The translations under genes were made by a program, and so were the position numbers. DNA of 64,000 nucleotides from Abelmoschus esculentus. Lineage: Eukaryota; Streptophyta; Magnoliopsida; Malvales; Malvaceae. The notes beneath the pieces are model-generated. The model made no database searches. It was not told where the DNA came from and was given only the letters and a program-made list of their open reading frames with translations. Shown here in pieces: positions 59,571-64,000 of the stretch. Within the stretch, counting starts at the first letter, position 1. Every line of letters begins with the position of its first letter. Where the stretch lies: positions 6,782,501-6,846,500 of the forward strand of contig JAUCBN010000025.1 of the NCBI GenBank assembly GCA_035048815.1. Reading direction: 5' to 3'.

Positions 59571-62304
59571 ATGAAATTTAGCATACCAATTCTTGTGAAA
59601 TTTGTTCTTACTAGAATCACGATCAAGCAACATCATATATGACCTACCAGGATCATATCAAATTCCGCTATGGAAACTAATACAAACATAACTTAGCCTT
59701 AAGGTTTCATGCCAGCATACTTGGTTCATTAGCTTACATAGCAACTACATAAAATGAGGACCAAAATATACAATCCATGGACATAATCACAAAATGCATG
59801 AATCTAGCATAAACAAGTTCACAATGCCACCATTACTAAAAGTTAACAAAAGCTACAAAATACCATACTTGACTTGCTTGTTGTGATTGCCTCCACGATC
59901 TACTTTAGTCTAGCTCCTTAGCTTGATAATCTGTTGTTTTGGGAAGGAGAGAAACAAAAGAGTGATAAGTACTTTTTAGGTACTTAGTGAGGCAACCCTA
60001 AGTTTAACCATTTTAGACATATTTCATATAGCAAAAAAGGATGCACTAGCTAGCATATATCGAATGCATATGACTCATTAGTCAAATTTCAAATATCAAG
60101 CTTTCATTGAGCAAGTCATATTCAAATGCTACTTATAGCAACTTATTCATTCAAATGCTCTTATTAGCAAATTCATAATCAATTCAAATGCTCACCACTG
60201 CAAATTCTTATACATATGCTTTTCACACAATGGGCCTTTAATTTCCAATTAGTTACCATATGTTGCCTTAGTAGTTAGACCAAGTAAACGAGTCAACAAA
60301 AGTACACTAAGTACCTAACAAAAGTACCACAAAGACGCTAATAAAAGATACCCAAGCTATCTAGAAAATGGTTACTAACCAAAAACCAAAAGTACACGAA
60401 GTAGCGAACAAAAGTTCCTAAGTAATGGGCAAAGTACCGAAGTACTAACAGACAAGCTCAAACTCTAGGCATGTCTTACTACCTAAGACCAACTATCTAC
60501 CAAGACTCAATATGAGTTTCATAATCCATTATGTCAATTTGATCATCATTGATACATACTAATTGTGTTTCTCATCACATAAGCAAGTATTCACATCATG
60601 TTATCAACAAGGACATTCATATCATGTTATCAAACAAGAACATTCATATCATCATATACATGCCTCATGCATGATTCATATACCTGGCATCTCGTAGCTG
60701 CGTGTCATAACTTACCTCGACATTTCAGAGCCATGCACATGAAATAGTCTAATCCTAACAATCTAGCAACCAATTCATGGCATCACACAAGTTATCAAAC
60801 AAATTAACCTCCTTCCCTTATTACCAAATATAATTTTAGTCCAATTAAATGACATATTAATTAACAAGGGGGTGGCTAGGACCTAGTTCCTAATCCTAAA
60901 GTTTGCCACAATCACAAAAATTTTCAAGCAATCAAGGGTTATATATGGCGATTCCCTTGTCTTTCTTCCTTGCAAGCTCTAACCTCTTGTCTTCTTCACT
61001 ATCTCCTCCGTTTGGATCCTCTAATAAACTATACATACATAATCATTCATTATAATGTATTAAAACAACTCAATTCAAGTGTTCATATGCACTACAAATG
61101 CAAGATTCAAATCTGTCTATTAGGGGCAGTTTTGCTACCTCTTAGAAAAACTATCATATCTCCTAGATCTCTTATATGAATTTAGCATAATTTATATCCT
61201 TAGAAATCTAAGAAGATCCTTTAAATGAAAATGTTAACATCACATTTTAATTTCTAACCATTTGGCACTAGATTCATTTAAAGTCAGAATTGTTCGGTTT
61301 CAGGACAGTCTGAACCACCTTTACTAATTGGCTTATAACTTTCACTACACAACTCCAAACGAGGTGCCTTAAATTTTCACTTAAACTAGATTAATAGGGA
61401 TATTAGAATGCAAATTTTCAGCCTCTAATTCCATCAATTTAATCCTAGAGACTTTTCCAAAATTATTACCCGAAATTGCATGTTCTGGAAGATTTGACTA
61501 TCTCACATTCCATGGGTTTAAATCCTAATCCAAGCTTTCTAATTTACTTGTTTATGCTTATAGAACCAAAATTAAGTAAAAAATAATTTAAAAAAAGATT
61601 CTAACTAAAAAAATCTGCCCTTATTTAACAAAATCAAGTAAAAATGCTCAATAACACTAGATGGTCACTTTTCCAAGTTCTCCTTGCTTCTTAACTTTCC
61701 ATGGTAGCCAAAACCACTCATAAACTCATAAATTTTGGTGGGTAAAGGATGAAATCTCAACAAGGATGGAGCTCTTTCTCACTTAAGCTCTCTTTTAATT
61801 TGTGATAGCATGAACAATAAAGAAGAAAACTTTCTCTCTCTTTCAACCTAGTTGGCCAGCCTAACCCTCATCTTTTCTCTTATTTCTTTTTTTATTTTAT
61901 TTTAATTAATGGGATAATGTCTCATTATAATGAACCCCATTGTCCCATTCATGCCACATGGATATTCCACTTACCATCTTTCAAGAGTTTAGCATGCAAC
62001 TCTTATGTTTTACTTTTGTTTCATTTTAGTTACTTTGATTTAGCTCTTTGTTTTTCTTTACTTTTAATTGAGTCCAATCCTTCTAATTGGTTGGTTACTT
62101 GTCATTTATTAATTAATTAAGCCACATTTCTTGATTTTACTTTGATTAATTCTTTGATTCACTAGCTTAACAAGATTTAACTTCACCTTTACAATCATTT
62201 ATTCAGGCTACTAATTCTAATTCTTTTAATCTAAATGACATATAGTTCAATTAATTTACAACTTAATTGCAACATCCTCCTAGCATGTTTTTAGGGTGCT
62301 ACAT
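59571..62304 (-). repeat. Probable LTR of another gypsy element
   Basis: The right end read on the minus strand is TGTAGCACCCTAAAAACATG (62304 downward), like the TGTAACACCC starts of the other gypsy LTRs in the window. The inside lacks coding sequence and contains GTACTAAC/AAAGTACC-type short repeats (60290-60450). The left end is not determined, and part of this region may be unrelated. Confidence 0.4.
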
Positions 62305-62560
62305 GAAATTTCAATTGAGTTTAATTTTTTCTTAAGGACCCAATTGAAAATAATAAAATTTATTTGATGACTAAATTATAAAAATTGAAAAATTAAAGGC
62401 AAAAATGCAAACTTTAAAATATTGAAGGAACATATAATTATCCTGTTTTGAGGGATGAGTCATCCTCCAAGTTGGCCTATTTCACGTGAAAAAAGCATGA
62501 GATTAAAGGATTGAAATTTTACAACGTAAAAATTAAAGGAGAAAAACATTTGATTGGATG
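62305..62560. other. Short intergenic sequence
   Basis: AT-rich; nothing recognisable. Confidence 0.5.
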
Positions 62561-62568
62561 GAATTGAG

Positions 62569-63635
62569 TAGGGGTGCTTATCGAGCGAGTCGATCGCGAG
62601 GTGGGTAGTGCTCTACTCTTGCTCATTAAAAAAATTTGTTGTTCAATTCAACTCGTTGCTTGTTGCTCGTTGAGCTCGTTAAAATTATGCTCGACTCGTG
62701 CTCGTTAAAAAATATTGTTGCTCAACTCGACTCGTGCTTGTTAAAAAATATTGTTGCTCAACTCGACTCGTTGCTCGTTAAGCTCACTAAAATATTTACC
62801 TTATTTTTAACTAAAATTAAAATTTAATAATACTATATGAGGCTTAATATTAGTATAAATTAAATATTTTAAACAAAAAAAATATCAAAAGAGTGTATAA
62901 AACACTTTTAGAATCCAAATTTCAAACTAAAAATTCACAAATAAACCAAAATAACATATTAAAATTAAAACATCAATCCAAAAATTCTTTAAACTAACAT
63001 ATTAAAACTAAAATAATAATCCAAAAATACACTAAACTAACATATTAAAAGCATTCTTAAATAAAATTCAACAATACATAATCAATCTTGAAAATAAGAA
63101 AATCAACATCTCTTCACTCCGTTCATTGTTGCTTGCAATCACCAATCTACAAACTTGTGAGAACAATTTCCTCTGTTTGATCAACATAGTTATCCTGTCA
63201 ATAAGAACAATCATAATATCTTATAATAAAAAATTAAAATAAATACTTTTACTTTAATAATATAGAACTAAATCAATTAATATATTCAACCTTAAATAAT
63301 CTTACTTTATTCTTCCTCTTCACTCCATGAAGAGATCGACACCAATCTCCACTACAAATCAACATTTGCACAGTATCTGGAGATAATGAAGCTCTATAAG
63401 AATCAATCACGCGACTCCCAGCACTAAATAACTCCAAATTAATTACTAAAAAAGTATTTTAACAAATTAACGAGTTGCTCGCGAACTTATAGAGTCGACT
63501 TAGACTTTGCTCGATTCAACTCGTTAAGGTCTCGATTCGAGTTTGAGCCCATTCAATTCGAGTCGAGCATTTATCAAGCTTTGACCGAGTCGAGTTCGAG
63601 TAGCTCACGAGGTGCTCAACTCTTTAAGCACCCTA
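62569..63635 (-). mobile_element. hAT-type element with a transposase tail, 1067 bp
   Basis: It starts TAGGGGTGCTTA and ends TAAGCACCCTA. Flanks GAATTGAG (62561-62568) and GATTTGAG (63636-63643) match at 7 of 8. Subterminal TTGCTCAACTCGACTCGT-like units repeat at 62636-62790. The minus strand encodes a hAT dimerisation-domain piece (63437-63300). The element at 22501 is a related, coding-free copy. Confidence 0.85.
63300..63437 (-). pseudogene. C-terminal (dimerisation) piece of a hAT transposase
   Basis: Translation gives LELFSAGSRVIDSYRASLSP followed by a DTVQMLICSGDW-like end, matching the hATC domain (FS..GRV.D..R..L.P...E.L.C...W). About 46 codons are open. The rest of the transposase is deleted. 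Confidence 0.82.
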
Positions 63636-63785
63636 GATTTGAGACACTCTATCGTTAGTTTACACGACATTTAAGACGAAGAAGAATGGCATTAAAAGGA
63701 AGGTCAAAGTTAACCGAGGGAAGAAAAATTTGAATTGTATTATTTTTCTCTATCAAATTATCTAAGCACAAACCTTTATTATTGG

Positions 63786-64000
63786 TAAGGATGTAAAAAA
63801 AATTACTCGAACGGGTTTCAGGTCGGGTAAAATCAGTTACAAGTTATTTCAGGTTAATTTGAAGTTTTGACTCGATTCGGGTCGGGTGCGGGTCCATTTC
63901 AGGTCGGGTCGAGTTCAGGTCGAGTTCAATTCAGGTCAGGTTCAAACGGTTCGAGTCCAAATCATATATAATTGAAAGGTTTATTTCAGGTCGGGTTCAT
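63786..64000. mobile_element. hAT-type element with CAGGTCGGGT repeats, cut by the window edge
   Basis: It starts TAAGGATGTAAAAAAAATTA and runs into units of TTCAGGTCGGGT and TTCAGGTCGAGT, the reverse complement of the CCCGACCTGAA units of 37644-38758. The terminus also corresponds to that element's ends. Confidence 0.75.

Noticed and set aside
1..64000. CRISPR arrays, operons, rRNA or tRNA genes
   Set aside because: None seen. The only tRNA-like match is the tRNA-Asp 3' end at 3043-3060, which is a retrotransposon primer site and not a gene.
1..64000. A biosynthetic gene cluster of glucuronokinase, RGLG and GPDH
   Set aside because: The three genes act in unrelated processes, lie 5-8 kb apart among transposons and show no shared regulation in the sequence.

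Overview
This is nuclear DNA from a dicot plant with a large, transposon-rich genome. Three multi-exon plant genes carry short AT-rich GT-AG introns. They sit among nested LTR retrotransposons, hAT and Mutator-type DNA transposon remnants and a LINE fragment, in strongly AT-rich DNA. The coding style and repeat landscape would suit a Malvaceae (cotton-like) genome, but that is inference and no species marker was seen. There are no prokaryotic, organellar or CRISPR features.

Layout. 1-4414: the 5' part of an Athila-type Ty3/gypsy element on the minus strand (5' LTR, tRNA-Asp primer site, broken gag-protease), inserted in a Ty1/copia element whose 3' end follows (4415-~5420). 5421-7945: AT-rich DNA with a 234-bp Mutator-type MITE and a probable hAT remnant. 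7951-20153: a chromovirus-like gypsy element (element A) on the minus strand with a perfect 5-bp target duplication. Its 3' LTR is split by a SIRE-like solo LTR and by a second gypsy element, and its 5' half is deleted. 20159-29870: AT-rich DNA with a hAT element split by a complete but dead small gypsy element (23051-27553). 29874-31871: a foldback Mutator-type element split by a solo LTR, ending about 215 bp upstream of the first gene.

Genes. (1) 32087-34736 (+): glucuronokinase, six exons, with one nonsense and one frameshift lesion. (2) 39834-42333 (+): an RGLG-type copine/RING ubiquitin ligase, eleven exons, fully open, 473 codons. (3) 49996-52348 (-): NAD-dependent glycerol-3-phosphate dehydrogenase with a probable plastid leader, eleven exons, with a 1-bp deletion and a changed residue in the NAD-binding loop. 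The genes are functionally unrelated and do not form a cluster. Two broken genes beside an intact one suggest decaying duplicates, or sequencing errors that need checking.

42334-49995 holds two Mutator-type elements (one 3.7 kb with very long terminal inverted repeats and an internally deleted transposase) and two small MITEs. 52349-62300 holds decayed copia and gypsy pieces. 62569-63635 is a hAT element with a transposase tail, and the right edge enters another hAT-like repeat.

The most unusual signal is inside the LTR of element A. Tandem units near 9893-10100 and 18488-18575 share a loop of about 15 nt (ATCAACACTAAG core), while the flanking stem arms differ between units but stay complementary within each unit. 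A second signal is a module rich in GTATCGATAC/GTTTCGAAAC palindromes, shared by LTRs of otherwise unrelated elements.
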